Shown one piece after another: positions 36,661 to 49,744 of a stretch of DNA of 64,000 nt. The position numbers and the translations under genes are program-made. The notes below the pieces were generated by a model. That model had not been told where the DNA came from. It was given only the letters and a program-made list of their open reading frames with translations, and ran no database searches. The DNA is from Boesenbergia rotunda (taxonomy: Eukaryota > Streptophyta > Magnoliopsida > Zingiberales > Zingiberaceae): contig JAGFNQ010001171.1 in the NCBI GenBank assembly GCA_024364735.1, positions 362,229 through 426,228 of the forward strand, in the 5' to 3' direction. The stretch's first letter is position 1. The number at the start of each line of letters is the position of its first letter.

Positions 36661-37494
36661 TGTTGGACCGGTGCCGTCGATAGAGGGGGGTGAATATCGA
36701 CCAAAAAAATTTTGTGGAAATTATCTTTCATTGACTTTCGAGATACGTTGAAAGTAAAAAGGAACGAAAAAACGAAAGACAGATTGCACACGGGATTTTT
36801 ACTTGGTTCCCAACTCCCCAGGGTCAGTACATCCAAGGCCTAAGCACGGGAATACCCATCCACTAATGGTCTCCTTTTCGGACTTTCGGGAGGCGAAAAA
36901 CCCCGTCTTACAGTGCAAGATTTACAAAGATAAATAAATTGAAATGTAGAATGTAAATTCAAACCAAACAAAAAAAATTGAAGACTCGGCCGATCTCGAC
37001 CTCCGAAGTGTCGCGCACTTCCTCATGGAGCCTCCTGGTCATAGAGCTTCGTCGATAGTGCTTTGTCGTCACTTGGGAAGCTTAGAATGGTTTTGGAAAG
37101 TTGTATTTCGAGCTAAGGGGTCGAAGCCCCTTCTATAGTCTTCATTGGGGCGCCTGTGATGAATGGGGCACCTCATAGGGCTTGGTCAAAGCTTATCTCC
37201 GCGTCGAACTCGTAGCAGCCGATAAGGCTCTTGACCAGGGTGCCCTGGACCATTGAGGCGCTTCATTCAACACAGGCGCCTGCTTCAATGAGGCGCCTGG
37301 CTCCATTAGGGTGCCTCCTTCAATGGGAGCGCCCAGGAACCCCTTTTCCAGCCCTGTTTGTTTGCTTCGTCTACACTTTTAGGTACCTGCAAGATACATG
37401 AATACAAGGTAAATACACATACAATGTTAGCCTTAACGAAATGGTTCTGACTTTGAATTTCCATGAAACCCTAGGTCGAACCGACGTAAGTTCC
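36661..37494 (-). mobile_element. A: 3' LTR, distal part
   Basis: On the plus strand it begins TGTTGGACCGGTGCCGTCGA plus a G-run and follows the same sequence as A's 5' LTR from 57796. GAGGCGCC-type palindromes lie at about 37140-37335. It stops at GTTCC (37490-37494), where B inserts. Confidence 0.9.
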
Positions 37495-38339
37495 TGTTGG
37501 ATCGGAGTAAATCGATAGACGGGGGGTGTGTAACGACCCGGAAAATTCTCTTAATATTTTATTAAAATATTAAGCATGTTTAAATAATTTTCCAAGGGAC
37601 CTAGAAATATTAAGGAGAACTTAGGCCTAGAAAATCCATGTTTTCTCATTTAAATTGAGAAAACTAACTACCAATGAGCTTTAAATGGGCTCCAAAAATA
37701 GGTATTAATTAGGTGAATTTTATATAAATATAAAAGAATTTTATTTAGGAATATTAGCATAATTATGGGAGATTTTAGGGGAATTTTCGAAATAAAGGGG
37801 AATTTTCGAAAATAAGAAAAAGGGGTTTAAATAAAATAAAAATAAAATAAAAATAAAGGTGCATGGGCCAAGGATTGAACCTTGGACCTCTTGTACAACC
37901 ATGAATGCTTTCACCAACTCATCTAGCAAGGAATTCTTATGAGTAAATGAAGTAGAGGGTGGTTAAGAAGTAGAAGGAGATGAAGGGTCATGGAGAGACT
38001 CTTCATTTGCCTCTTTAAAGGAGCTATAAAGAGGGGGTTTGGGGGGTTACTTCTCTTCATCATCAAGTGCATTTGCTCCCCTCCTCCCTCCTCATTCTAG
38101 CCGAAACTCTAAGGAAGAGTTCTCCCTTGGAAAAGCTTCCACCAAGGCTCAATCACCCATGATCTAAAGTTCTTACAAGGATCCAAGGACTAGGTGTGGT
38201 CAAGAGACATCAAGTTTTCTTCCTTCTCTCCATCCAAGGTCTAAAAATTTAGAAACCCCAAAGTAAGACTCCCTCACCTGTGGTATAATAGTTCCCTCTG
38301 ATTTTTATGATTTTTAGTATGATATAGTGGTTGGATTTT

Positions 38340-39260
38340 TAATTAGATGTTGAAAGGAAAGAAAACCAAGACCCTCATGTTTAAGGGTTTTGGCCACCTT
38401 GATTTTTAGGTCTATAAATATGCTAAAAATCTTTATAATGCTATTTAATGTTCCCTGATGATGTTTAGAGGTTAAGTATAATTTTTGGGAATTTTTGGAG
38501 AACCCTAAGACACCTTAAGGTTTCGGACAACATGAAAGGAACCAAACTAAGAGGCCTAAGTTTAAGGGTTTCGGCCACCATGATTTATAGGTCTATTGAT
38601 ATGTTAAAAATCTGTATAATGCTATTTAATGTTTCCTGATGATTTTTATAGGTTAAGTATAATTTTTGGGAATTTTTGGAGTACCCTAAGACACCTTAAG
38701 GTTTCGGACAACATGAAAGGAACCAAACTAAGAACCCTAAGTTTAAGGGTTTCGGCCACCATGATTTATAGGTCTATAAATATGATAAAAATATGTATAA
38801 TATTTAATGTTCCCTGATGATGTTTAGAGGTTAAGTATAATTTTTGGGAAATTTTGGAGTACCCTAAGACACCTTAAGGTTTCGGCCAACATGAAAGAAG
38901 CAAAACCAAGACCCCTAGGATTGAGGGTTTCGGCCACCATGATTTTAAAGTCTATAATCATGCCAAAAATATTTATAATGTTATTTAATGTTCCCTTATG
39001 ATGTTTAGAGGTTAAGTATAATTTCTGGGAATTTTTGGAGTACCCTAGGACACCCTAGGGTTTCGGCCAACATGAGAGAAACAAATCAACACCCTAGAGA
39101 CACTATGGGTTTCGGCCACCATGGTTTAGGGTTCAAAAATGATTCTAAAAATCTTGATAATGTTGTATAATGTTCTCTTATGAGGTTTAGAAATTTAATA
39201 TAATTTTTAGGAATTATTGGGGCACCCTAGGATACCCTAGGGTTTCGGCCAACAACAAGA
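38340..39260 (+). repeat. about 181-bp tandem array in L2
   Basis: Five units. The marker TGTTCCCTGA, or a variant of it, recurs at about 38448, 38630, 38808, 38989 and 39170. They have the same monomer as in L1 but fewer copies. Confidence 0.88.
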
Positions 39261-40589
39261 CCTCATGGGTGGAGTTGGGTCTAAAACCCCAAGCATGTGT
39301 TTGATGTATTAACATGATATAAGAGAGATGGAGGGTGTTTATGTGAATGTTTCACATAGCTTTGAGACCCTATAGGTTTCGGCCAAGTACCCAAATAGGG
39401 TGGGAAGTTAGGACTTATTTCAAGTAAGGGCCCCAATGGCCCTATGGTATGGTATGGTTGATGTTTAAGCAATTGATTTGGGGTTTTAATGGAATTTTTC
39501 CATACCCCCATGGCCTTGAAGTTTCGGTTGAGAGCAAGTTTAGGGTTAAAGGATTAGGGTTGGGCTTAAGTAGGGAACCAAAGGGGTTCCTATGGCCTAG
39601 TATATGTGTATGAGTTACCAAGATATATGTTTAAGTAAGATGGAAGAAGTTCTATGTTAACCAAACCTTTAGTTTGTATGTCATGAATTATAGGATAAGT
39701 CATAGATATTTAGACATGTACCATGATTTGTGAATAATATGTAAGTATGCCATGTCTTATGAATGATGAATGATATGTCATGTTTATGAATGATATGCCA
39801 TGTTTATGAATGTTTATGAATGATATGCCATGTTTATGAATGATATGCCATGTTTATGAAGGATATGCCATGTTTTATGAATAAGATGTAAGTATGCCAT
39901 GTTTTATGAATAAGGTTAAAGTACATGCCTTTAGGGCATAATGATGATGTTAAGTATGATGAATGAATGATAATGAATGACAAGTATGATGAATGAAAGA
40001 TGATGCTTATGTCTTTAAGGCATAAATATGCTAAACGGCACGGTCGATGGTTGATGGTATGACGGTCGAAAGGACCGGTAAATGGGCCGGTAGACGGGCC
40101 GAGCCGTAACAAGTATGCTATGTTAAGTATGCCATGAATGTCTCATGAATGATGAAGCATGTAAAGTATTTTACTTTATGAATGGGCTTGTACCGGACCG
40201 AAGTATGGGTCCAAGGGATGGGCACCTTAAGAACACCCCGGTTCTGGACTACCGACTATGCTGTCCACGGTTCTGGCACTACCGAAGCTGTGCAACAGGG
40301 ATGGGCACCTTAAGAACGCCTCGGTTCGGGGACTACCGACTATGCTGTCCTTACCCTAGTAGGTCGAGGCTAGCTACCTCGTATTTACTTAGGGATGCGC
40401 GCTTATGATGTTTGTATGTGGTACAAGCTAGGGCCCCAATGATATGATGAATATGTTTAAGCATTTAAAAGTATATTTTTTTTTAAAGATTAAGCATCCT
40501 TATATATATATATATGCATTTGCCACATGCATCCATCCATGTTATGCATTATGTTATGAAAAGTATGTTTATGAAAGGTATGTTTATGA

Positions 40590-41090
40590 AGGTATGGTTA
40601 TGCCATGATTTATTTATGTTTATGCCATGATTTATTTATGTTTATGCCATGATTTCTTTATGATTATGCCATGATGTAATTATGTTTTTGCCATGATTTA
40701 TTGATGTTTATGCCATGATGTAATTATGTTTATGCCATGATTTATTTATGTTTATGCCATGATGTAATTAGGTTTATGCCATGATTTATCTATGTTTATG
40801 CCATGATTTATTTATGTTTATGCCATGATGTAATTAGGTTTATGTCATGATTTATCAATGTTTATGCCATGATTTATTTATGTTTATGCCATGATGTAAT
40901 TAGGTTTATGCCATGATTTATCTATGTTTATGCCATGATTTATTTATGTTTATGCCATGATGTAATTAGGTTTATGCCATGATTTATCTATGTTTATGCC
41001 ATGATTTATTTATGTTTATGCCATGATGTAATTAGGTTTATGCCATGATTCATTTGTGTTTATGCCATGATTTATTTATGTTATGCTAAG
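40590..41090 (+). repeat. 22-bp repeat with a 66-bp higher-order period in L2
   Basis: Roughly 22 copies of a 22-bp unit (TTTATGCCATGATTTATTTATG and variants). Variants alternate in threes: the GATGTAATTAGG variant falls at about 40761, 40827, 40893, 40959 and 41025, exactly 66 bp apart. Confidence 0.88.
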
Positions 41091-41975
41091 TTAGAATGCC
41101 ATGATATTTTGCTAGTTTAGGATACCATGATTTAATTATGTTTATGCTAAGTTAGAATGCCATGATCTTATTTATGCCCATGTTAAGTTTGGACCATGAT
41201 TTAAGTAGGTTTGTGCTAAGATAGAATGCCATGATTTTATTTAGGTTCATGCTATGAATGGTTGTGAGGTTATGTTATTATATTATGTCTATGCCAAGTA
41301 TTATGTCATGCTATGGATGTTTACGATGTTGATGTCTATGCCAAGTATTATGCTATGCCATGAATGTCTTATGGTTATGTTTATGTCATGCTATGAATGT
41401 GATGAAGCTATGGCTATGTCATGATGAAAGTATGCTATGTGATGATAAGGCTTATGTTCTAAGTAAAGAACTAAGTATGCTAATGTTTCATATGCTCATG
41501 ATAATTGATGAATGGTTTTAGTGAGTAGGAAAGAGTCTTACTAAGCCTGTGTGCTTATAGTATTATTGTCCTTATACCGCAGATCATGCAAGGGGACAGT
41601 AAGGAAGCAGCAGGAGGGCGTCAAAGAATGTGTGTGATAGTGACTTGGCCAAGAGATCATATGTTTGCTGGTCTTATGATAGAACTTTACCTTTACTATT
41701 AAGTACTTGAATATGACTCTATGACATGATGCTAAAGTATGACATGAGGCTAAGTATGACATGATGCAAAAATATGACATGATGCTAAGTATGATATGAT
41801 GCTAAGTATAAAGTTAATACGTCAAGTTCCCATGTTATGATGCTAGGAATGGTAGTAAGTGCACATAGGTGTAAGTCTAAAGGTTTCCGCTGCATTATGA
41901 TGTCTACATGCCCTAAGTAAGTATGTTAACGTAACGCCGCTTTATGGAAAGAAAAAAAACGGGCGTTACAGGGTG

Positions 41976-43233
41976 AATATCGATCTTAAAATTTTTTGGA
42001 TAAGTAGAGCGATTACGCAGCGGAAAACAAGAAAGCAATCGCTAACACAAGTTCTTTTTACATGGTTCGGAGTCACGGTCGGCTCCTACTCCAAGGCCCG
42101 TGGTCCTTGACCATTTACGTTGGGCAATTCTATATTCTTAAAGATCTTTTACAGGTTTGAGTACAGATATAGAATTGAAATTGAAAGTACAACACTTTTC
42201 GTAATTTAAATATTACCGACGCCCGAGGTGGATGGAAGTTCGGAGCAATGGGTCGTCGACGACGCTTGAATCGCGAAGTCTGAGCTTGTCGGAGCGTAAC
42301 GCTTGAACGAGAGTGTTGAGAGCGATGTGAGCAATATGTGTAGAAGCCTTGGGGGTGAACCTCCTTTTATAGTCGGCTCCTGGGTGCCTGTGTTGAAGAG
42401 GGCGGCTGACACGTGGCCTCTCCTGCGCGAACTCTAATCCGCAGGCTCGGTCAGCGCTTATCCCCTTCAATGAGGTGCCTGAGCTGTCTGGGGCACCTAG
42501 CTTGACTTGGTCTGGAGGGTTCGTGGCAGTTTGCTTCGATGGCTTTGAAATAGCCTTGCACTGGGATGCCTATATCAATACAGGCGCCTAGCCCAGTGAG
42601 GCACCTCACTCCATTGAGGCGTCTGAGCTGCAGAAACACCGTCCCTTCATTTCTTGCAACCAAGGTTAGTTCCAAAACACAAGAAGCAAATAAAATAATA
42701 AGTTTAGACCATTGTTTACAGCCTTAGCTGTCTTGGTTCTGACTTTCTCCCAAATGGAACCCTAGGTCGAACCGACGCCTAATGTTCCCTCTACGAGGAA
42801 CGCGTCCTCACCTACTCCTCTCGGGAGAATTTACCTTTTTTGCCAACCGTCTCCTCCGGTTGGACTTTTACCCAGCTTCACTCACCAAGTCTTTAGTGCC
42901 CAGTCCTCGACCAGGTCTTCGTGCCCAACTTCACTCACCAGGTCTTCGGTGCCCAGTCCTCGACCAGGTCTTCGTGCCCAACTTCACTCACCAGGTCTTC
43001 GGTGCCCAGTCCTCGACCAGGTCTTCGTGCCCAGCTTCACTCACCAGGTCTTCGGTGCCCAGTCCTTGACTAGGTTTTAGTGCTCAATTCAATGAACCAG
43101 GACTTAGTGCCTAGTGTCCCTAGCACATTCCTACACACTCAATCAGCTTGTTAGATCACAAACAAATCTTAACGTCAGAACCCTTTGGCATTTTCAAAAC
43201 AAAGGTTTGACTTTGGTGCTTCCGGCACCAACA
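41976..43233 (-). mobile_element. B: 3' LTR, main part
   Basis: On the minus strand it starts TGTTGGTGCCGGAAGC at 43233, directly after the polypurine tract. A minus-strand TATA (CTATAAAAGGAGG) is at about 42359-42371. At 42868-43075 is an array of about four 53-bp units (TCACCAGGTCTTCGGTGCCC-type); the 5' LTR has about two. GGCGCC-type palindromes lie at 42470-42620. Confidence 0.9.
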
Positions 43234-44733
43234 ATCTCCCCCTTTTTGATTTATGGCAACACGATTCAAAAAGTTAAGTTAAAAAGACATATTAGAGTAA
43301 TCTGACAGTAGTAAAAATAGAATTTTAACTCCCCCTGAATTTCACATTCTACCCCTGAAATTTTCAATGTTATGCGGGTTTTGTAAACTTTCTATGTGCT
43401 AAGTGTTTTTCACGATTTTGCAAATTCATTAACTTTGACTAAGTGTTTTTCGAAAAATAAAGCAATTGTACTCAAGAACACTTAGGCAAATTTGAAAAGG
43501 TTTTCTAAGTTTTTGTTTCAATATTTTGACAACAAATTTACTTAGGCAAAAGCAAGTTTTTGAAAACTTAAAACATTTTCAAATAGAATTTATTTACTAA
43601 GAGAGCTTTACTTCGCACATTTGCCAACAAGTTTTTGAAAAATAGTTTAGCTCAGGCAAATTTTAAAAAAATTCTTTAGAAATGTTTTTAACAATATACT
43701 TAGAAATTTTAACGCCTTTCTGAAGTGTTTTGAAAGTACTTAGAATTACTTTAAAAGTTTGAAACACTTAAAATAGTTTTGAAACCATTTTTTCATACTT
43801 AATGAATTTTCAAGTATTTAAACACCGAAAAGTACTTGAAAACTGAGCACTTAGAACTTTTTACTTTTTGAAAAAGTGATGGAAAATTTGACAAAATTAA
43901 AAAAAATTAAAAATTTTCCCTCTTTCTTTTGTTTCTCTCCCCCTTTGCCATATATCAAAAAAAACATTTATACTAATACCAGCAAGTAAATTAGAGCTAG
44001 TAAGATATTGAAATTCTGTATTGAACCAACTTTAAAAAACTGGACCAAACCAAATTAGACCGATCTTGTTCGAGTCTTGTCTAACCATGTTAGCTACTTA
44101 CTAACTGTCATAAATAGTATCTTTTGCTAGGGTTAGTCAAGTCAAGTGTTCTGATTATGTTAGATTTTCTAAGCTTGGCACTTAACCTAATTGCTGTTCA
44201 ACTTGTATTTATTGCCCCAATTATTGCAGATGCACTGACTTAAAGCATCTTGAATCAAGGCATAGACCTAAGCATCTCAACCCAATCTAGGTTATCAATC
44301 AAAAGTACCCTAAGGTGCTTGTGAGATGTTGGCTTCTAGATCAATAGGTGCATGCAGTTCTAGAGTTAGGGCCTAAGCTAATTCCATTTGTGAAAAAAGT
44401 CCTAGTTTTGAAGGGGGTAGTTTTTGAAATAAAACTAAGTCAGAAAATTATTTTAAATTTCAAAAACTTGATAAATGAAATGATGAATTTGCTAATTTTA
44501 GAAAAATTAAAAAATAGGAAAAGTTTTTAAGAAAATAATATAGATCAGTCCTATTCTACTAAGCACAACCCTAACTGCCTTCTTAGTGAGCTAAACACAG
44601 ACTCAGGTAAGGATTTGGTAAAGATATCAGCTATGTTGGATTTTGAGTCTACATGTTCAAGTACTATTTCACCCCTGGCTACATGATCCCTTACAAAATG
44701 ATGTTTAACTTCTATATGTTTTGTTCGAGAATG
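43234..44733 (-). other. B: 3' non-coding interval with several polypurine tracts
   Basis: The primary tract is at 43234-43250 (minus strand ATCAAAAAGGGGGAGAT) against the LTR. Further tracts on the minus strand are at about 43329-43340 (CAGGGGGAGT) and 43934-43948 (GGGGGAGAG). The rest is AT-rich without an envelope-like frame. Repeated polypurine tracts before the 3' LTR are a reported Sirevirus trait. Confidence 0.75.
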
Positions 44734-46257
44734 TTAAATTGGGTTTTTAGTCAGGTTGATTGAACTAATGTTATCAATATAGACTTGGGTTTGGGTGTTG
44801 TCAAGCTGGAAGTCCTTAAGAGTATGCATCATCCACAAAAGTTGTGCTACACATTCTCCTAGGGCAACATATTCTGCTTCTGTTGTGGACAGTGCTACGC
44901 AGTGTTGCTTTCTGCTGCACCAGCTGACTAGGCTATGTCCTAATAGTTGACAACTTTCACTTGTACTTTTTCTATCTAACTTGCACCCAGCATTGTCAGA
45001 GTTAGAATATCCTGACAATTCAAATGTGGAAGTCCTAGGATACCAAATCCCTACATTTAGGGTACCCTTAATATACCTAAGTACTCGTTTTAGGGTTGCT
45101 AAGTGGGATTCCTTAGTACCTAGCACATATTCCTACAGAAAATAGGATATCAGGTCTGCTCGCTGTATGGTAAAGTAGACTACCAATCATACTTCGGTAT
45201 AGCTTAAGATCTACAGGCTTACCTTCAGGATCACTATCAATTTTGACATTTGTGACCATAGGGGTCTTATGCTTTTCGAGTTATCCATTTTAAATTTCTT
45301 TATTAACTCTTTAGCATACTTGGATTGGTGAACTTAATTACCATCTCTAGTCTGTTTAATTTGTAATCCTAAGAAAAAGTTAAGCTCACCGACCAAGCTC
45401 ATTTCGAATTCACTTTCCATTATTTTTACAAATTCTTTTAGAAGGTTTGAGTTGGTGGATCCAAAAATTATATCGTCAACATAAATTTGGGCAATAAAAA
45501 TATCATTTTCTAAGGTTTTAACAAAAAGGGTGGAGTCAATCTGACCTTGGTTAAATTCCTTAGAAATAAGATAGGTTGATAAACGTTCATACCATACCCT
45601 AGGTGCTTGTTTCAACCCATAAAGTATTTTTCTAAGTTTAAAGACATACTCAGGTTTTTCTAGGTCCTCAAATCCTGGGGGTTGTCTTACATAGACTTCT
45701 TCTTTGATAAACCCATTTAGAAAGGCAGACTTAACATCCATTTGGTATTGCTTGAACCCTCTATGGGATGCAAAGGCTAACAACATTCTAATTGACTCAA
45801 GTCTGGCTATTAGGGCATAGGTTTCGTCATAGTCTAACCCTTCGATCTGACTAAACCCTTTAGCTACTAAACGGGCTTTATTTCTAACTATTTCCCCTTG
45901 ATCATTCAATTTATTTCTGAACACCCACTTAGTATCTATAACAGATTTACCTTCAGGTTTAGGCACTAGTTCCCAGACTTGATTTCTTTTAAATTGGGCT
46001 AACTCCTCCTGCATAGCTATGATCCAATCAGGATCAGGTAGGACTTCCTCTATAGTCTTAGGTTCAATTTTTGAAATTAACATGATTTGACTAAGATTTC
46101 TATAGGAGAACCAAGTTCTGACTCCTAAGGTTGGATCACCCATAATTTGATCAAAAGGGTGACTGAGTCTGGGTTTCTTGGTTCTTCTAGTACTAGGTTC
46201 AGCCTCAGGTCTGGCTGGATGGTTTGGTTCAGTGTTTGGTTCAACTACTAGGGTCAA
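44734..46257 (-). pseudogene. pol: B: copia reverse transcriptase and RNase H
   Basis: RT frame 46257-45334 has TKWVFRNKLN, ARLVAKGFSQIEG, QMDVKSAFLNGFIKEEVYV, LYGLKQAPRVWYERL and the catalytic IYVDDIIFGST intact. It stops after TRDGN. RNase H, 45126-44734, has GCKLDRKSTS and LSTTEAEYVALGE. Stops or shifts separate the two. The upstream linker (46300-46790) carries the proline/glutamate-rich stretch usual before RT in this clade. Wording of the motifs (FLNGFIKEEVYV) points to Sirevirus. Confidence 0.9.
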
Positions 46258-46299
46258 TTCTGTTATAGGTTCAGTTGAGACCTCAGTAGTTGGTTCAAG

Positions 46300-47331
46300 A
46301 GTCAGTTAATTTAGAGGTTCACTCAATGGTTCAATTGATGGTTCAATTGTTGGTTCATTGTCTTCCTGATCAGTATTTGATTGGTTTAATTTTTTATTAT
46401 CAGGTTTTGGTTCAATTTCCTCATCAAAAATTAAGTTAGTAGTTTCTTCAATTTTATGAGATTGTCTATTGTAAACCCTATAGGGCCTACTAGTTGTTGA
46501 ATATCCTAAGAAGATTCCTGGGGTAGACTTGGATTGAAACTTACCTAAGTAGTCCTTAGTGTTCAGGATATGGACTTTGCATCCAAAGACTCTTAGGTAG
46601 TGTAGGTTAGGCAGCCTATGATAATATAGTTCATAAGGTGTTTTATTATGCCTTTTGTTAATTAGAACACTGTTTTGGATGTAACATGTTGTACTTACCG
46701 CTTCTGCCTAGAATTGATTAGCCAGGTTGAATTCATTTAGCATGGTTCTAGCGGCTTCCTGAAGGGTTCTATTCTTTCTTTCTACTATCCCATTTTGTTG
46801 GGGGTTCTAGGACAGAAAAATTCATGTATGTACCCATTTATTTTGCAAAATTCATCAAACCGTTGATTTTCAAACTCTCCCCCGTGATCACTTCTAAGTC
46901 TTTTGATTTTAGTATCATTTTGGTTTTCAATCATTTTACATAGGTCAATAAATATGTTCAAGGTTTCATCTTTGGTTTTTAGGAACCTAACCCAGGTAAA
47001 CCTAGAGTAATCATCGATAATTACTAAGCAGTACTGATTCTCGCTTAGTGACTTGGCTCCATGTGAGTCAAATAGGTCAAGGTGCAGGAGCTCAAGTGTG
47101 GTTTGGGTTAAGTCTGATTTAATTGATTTGTGGATTAACTTAGTTTGCTTGCCTTGGTTACATGAGTTACAGACTGTGTTTTCAAAGTTCTTAACTTTTG
47201 GTACACCTTTAATTAGACCGAGTTGGGTAATTTTAGAAATAAGTTTAACATGAGTGTGACCTAATCTCCTATGCCAGAGGTTGGATTCTTCTAATTGAGT
47301 CAAGAAGAATTTTGGTACTAACGGTAAATTA
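46300..47331 (-). pseudogene. pol: B: integrase
   Basis: The zinc part NLWHRRLGHTH...CNSCNQGK and the core (LLHLDLFD, IDDYSRFTWV, RSDHGGEF) are open at 47303-46785. The frame breaks at about 46800, just before the conserved NG-ERKNRT block, which is present in another frame with at least one later stop where Trp is expected. The 5' edge joins the protease frame once the solo LTR 47332-48694 is discounted. Confidence 0.88.
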
Positions 47332-48699
47332 TGTTGGTGCAGATTGCACCCAAGTCAAACCTGTATTTTGATATTGGCAAAAGGGTTCAAAAGTTAAGGG
47401 TTATTTGTTATCTAACAATGCTACTTGAGTGTACAGGAAAAGCCCTAGCGAAGGACTGCTAGGCCCTGGCGAAGGACTGCCAGAATGGAAAAACCCTAGC
47501 GAAGGATTGCTAGGTCCTGGCGAAGGGCTGCCAGAAGACAAGCCCTAGCGAAGGACTGCTAGGCTGGCGAAGGGCTGCCAGAAGAAAAGACCTAGCGAAG
47601 GGTAGCTAGGCACCAAGCGAAGGGCAGCTTGGTAACTCAAGACCTGGCGAAGGACTGCCGGGCAAAAGTCCAACTGGAGGATCCGGCTGGCACCAGGTAA
47701 ACTCTCTCGAGAGGAGTAGGTGAGGACGCGTTCTCCTTGAGGGAACATTAGGCGTCGGTTCGACCTAGGGCTCCATTTTGGAGACCAAAGTCAGAACCAA
47801 GACAGCTAAGGCTGTATAATATATTATGCTATTGTTTTATTGTGTTTTGGACTAACCCTGGATGCAGGACCGAAGGAACGAGTGTCTGCAGCTCAGAGTG
47901 CCTCAAAGGAGTGAGGCAACTGCTGACCAGGGCGCCCGAGATGTCCCGGGCGCCCCCATGGTGTTCACAACAACAATTCAACAGTACATAGCCAGGGCGC
48001 CCCCGCTGTCCCGGGCGCCCCCATTGCAAATCAACAGTGTGTTACTGCGCTACACTCACAGGGCGCCCTCGCTGTCCCGGGCGCCCCCACTGACAGCTGC
48101 CGAACAGTGTTTCTGCGAAGCCAAGGAGATGAGGCTTTGACCGTTCAATCCGGGCACCCCGAGTCATCCGGGCGCCCCGGTCAAATCGGATCCCGAGGAT
48201 AAGGGGATCAGACGGCGACCGAGCAGCAACCGGATCAGCTGCCACGTGGGGGGCGCCCCCGTCGACCAGGGCGCCCCCAGGCCCTATATAAAGGGCCCTC
48301 GACCCCCTTCCTGAAGACGAAAATTCCTTCGACAATTCTGCGCTCTTCTGCTTCCACGACACACTCAAGAAAGCTGCCAACTCAAGCCGACGACGTCCCG
48401 CTGCTCCGGAACTTCGATCTTCACCGGACGTCGGTAACAAGAGTTGTATTTAAGTTTACGAAAAGATTTTTATTATTTGTATTGTAAACTTGTGCGAACT
48501 TATAGAATTGCCCGCAGAAAACGGTCAACGACCGTGGGCCTTGGAGTAGGAGTCGACCCAGGCTCCGAACCAAGTAAACCGGCTGTGTTTGCGTTGTTGT
48601 GTTCTCTTTTATTTCCGCTGCTCACCCGCTCTTTTTAAATCCGAACGAATTGCGACATTCACCCCCCCCCTCTCTCGCATTTCTCGATCCAACAAGTTA
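47327..48699 (+). mobile_element. solo LTR in B's pol, target duplication AATTA/AGTTA
   Basis: LTR 47332-48694 (1363 bp) starts TGTTGGTGCAGATTGC and ends CGATCCAACA. AATTA (47327-47331) and AGTTA (48695-48699) differ by one base, as expected with age. It is in plus orientation, opposite to B. A TATA (CTATATAAAGGGCC) is at about 48284-48297. It carries CCTAGCGAAGGACTGCTAGG-type stem repeats (47440-47670) and five GC-rich palindromes (about 47927-48280). It is homologous to fragment G at 28162. Confidence 0.92.
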
Positions 48700-49034
48700 A
48701 TGGTATAAACATTATTTTTTCTAGTACCCTTAAGCATGACTTCTGAGTCTTGAAGGTTTCTAATCAGGCAGTCAGAGTTGGTGAATGTGACCACGTAGCC
48801 AGTAACACATAGTTAACTTATACTAAGCAAATTGAATTTAAAATTTTCAACCAAAAGTACTTTCTTAATTATAAAATCAGACTTGAGTTCAATGTTACCT
48901 GACCCAATGACTTTGAGTGTAGCATTGTTGCCAAATGCTACTGAGCCTAGGTTTTTGAACTTGATTTTGGTGAATTCCAACTTGTCTCCAGTCATGTGTC
49001 TGGAGCATCCACTATCCAACATCCATTGGTCCAA
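48700..49034 (-). pseudogene. pol: B: protease and start of integrase
   Basis: The frame has WMLDSGCSRHMTGDK (aspartic protease active site DSG), FGNNATLKVIGSG and NFKFNLLSIS. An in-frame TAA at 48813-48815 replaces the next expected codon, after which the same frame continues with LCVTGYVVTF to KNNVYTIN. It is then cut by the solo LTR at 48694 and continues at 47331. Confidence 0.9.
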
Positions 49035-49744
49035 ATCTTTATGTTCCTACACATAAAGTATTTATTGATTGAATCTAATTAGAGTCAAGGATAGCTTTAA
49101 AATTGATTTTCACAACCTAGTTTGTCTCACCCAGTCTAGTGTTATCAATCACGTTAACCTTATGGGTTTTGTGAGATAGGTTTTAACAAAAATAAAGATT
49201 TTAATTTGAAAAGCATGCTTAATTTTGAAAAGATTTAATTAATTTTGAAAATTTTATAAAGTTTATTGATTTTGAAAAATGTGTTGAATCTAAGATTAAT
49301 TGAATTTTGTGTTAGATTCAAATTTAACAAGTAGTAAAGTGAATTTAATTTTCAATAATTGTCTTTCAAGTCTTGGCGAGGCACTAGTCCTTCTTTGGTC
49401 GTAGCCTTATTGGAGCATCAACCCTTTCCTTGACAAAGCCTTTTATTGAAAATTCATCTTCAAGCTACTTCTTAAAAGATTTTGGTCTAACTAGTTTGGG
49501 TCTTGGATCGGTAGCTTCGGCTAGTTCCACCAGACTAAACAGACCAAGTAGAGTATACTTGACCTTATTAGAAAGGATTCCCTAACGTACTATCATCTCA
49601 TCTCCACCCAATACTATATTGTTCAAATTTCAATTTAACCTTTTTGTCCTTAGTCTAACCAGTCCTAAGTCTAAGAATGATAAAGCAAGGAAGCAAGGAA
49701 AAAAAAGAGAAAAAAAATTATCTAATTATAAATATGGTCTTTAT
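49035..49744 (-). other. B: non-coding interval carrying the A/B/C shared module
   Basis: No sustained frame between gag and protease. 49290-49625 matches 55185-55545 in A closely (TCTTGGCGAGGCAC, GGTCGTAGCCTTATTGGAGC, GATCGGTAGCTTCGGCTAG). Part of it matches 34826-34990 in C on the opposite strand. Confidence 0.75.

Larger units (their letters stand above)
37529..41970 (+). mobile_element. L2: 4.4-kb gypsy-type solo LTR, target duplication GGGTG, inside B's 3' LTR
   Basis: It starts TGTAACGACCCGG and ends CGGGCGTTACA, with GGGTG at 37524-37528 and 41971-41975. It is homologous to L1 in ends, palindrome (37550-37574), TATA (GCTATAAAGAGGG, about 38023-38035), 180-bp array and GC-richer block (40190-40390). 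No internal region is attached. Its size is extreme for an LTR but fits the long LTRs known in Tekay/Del-type elements. Confidence 0.9.

Noticed and set aside
40590..41090. Regular 22-bp repeats resembling a CRISPR array
   Set aside because: Adjacent units touch without unique spacers, the host is a plant, and the array lies inside a solo LTR.
43234..44733. Envelope-like gene between RNase H and the 3' LTR of B
   Set aside because: No frame longer than about 60 codons, and no membrane segment; the interval is homopolymer-rich.
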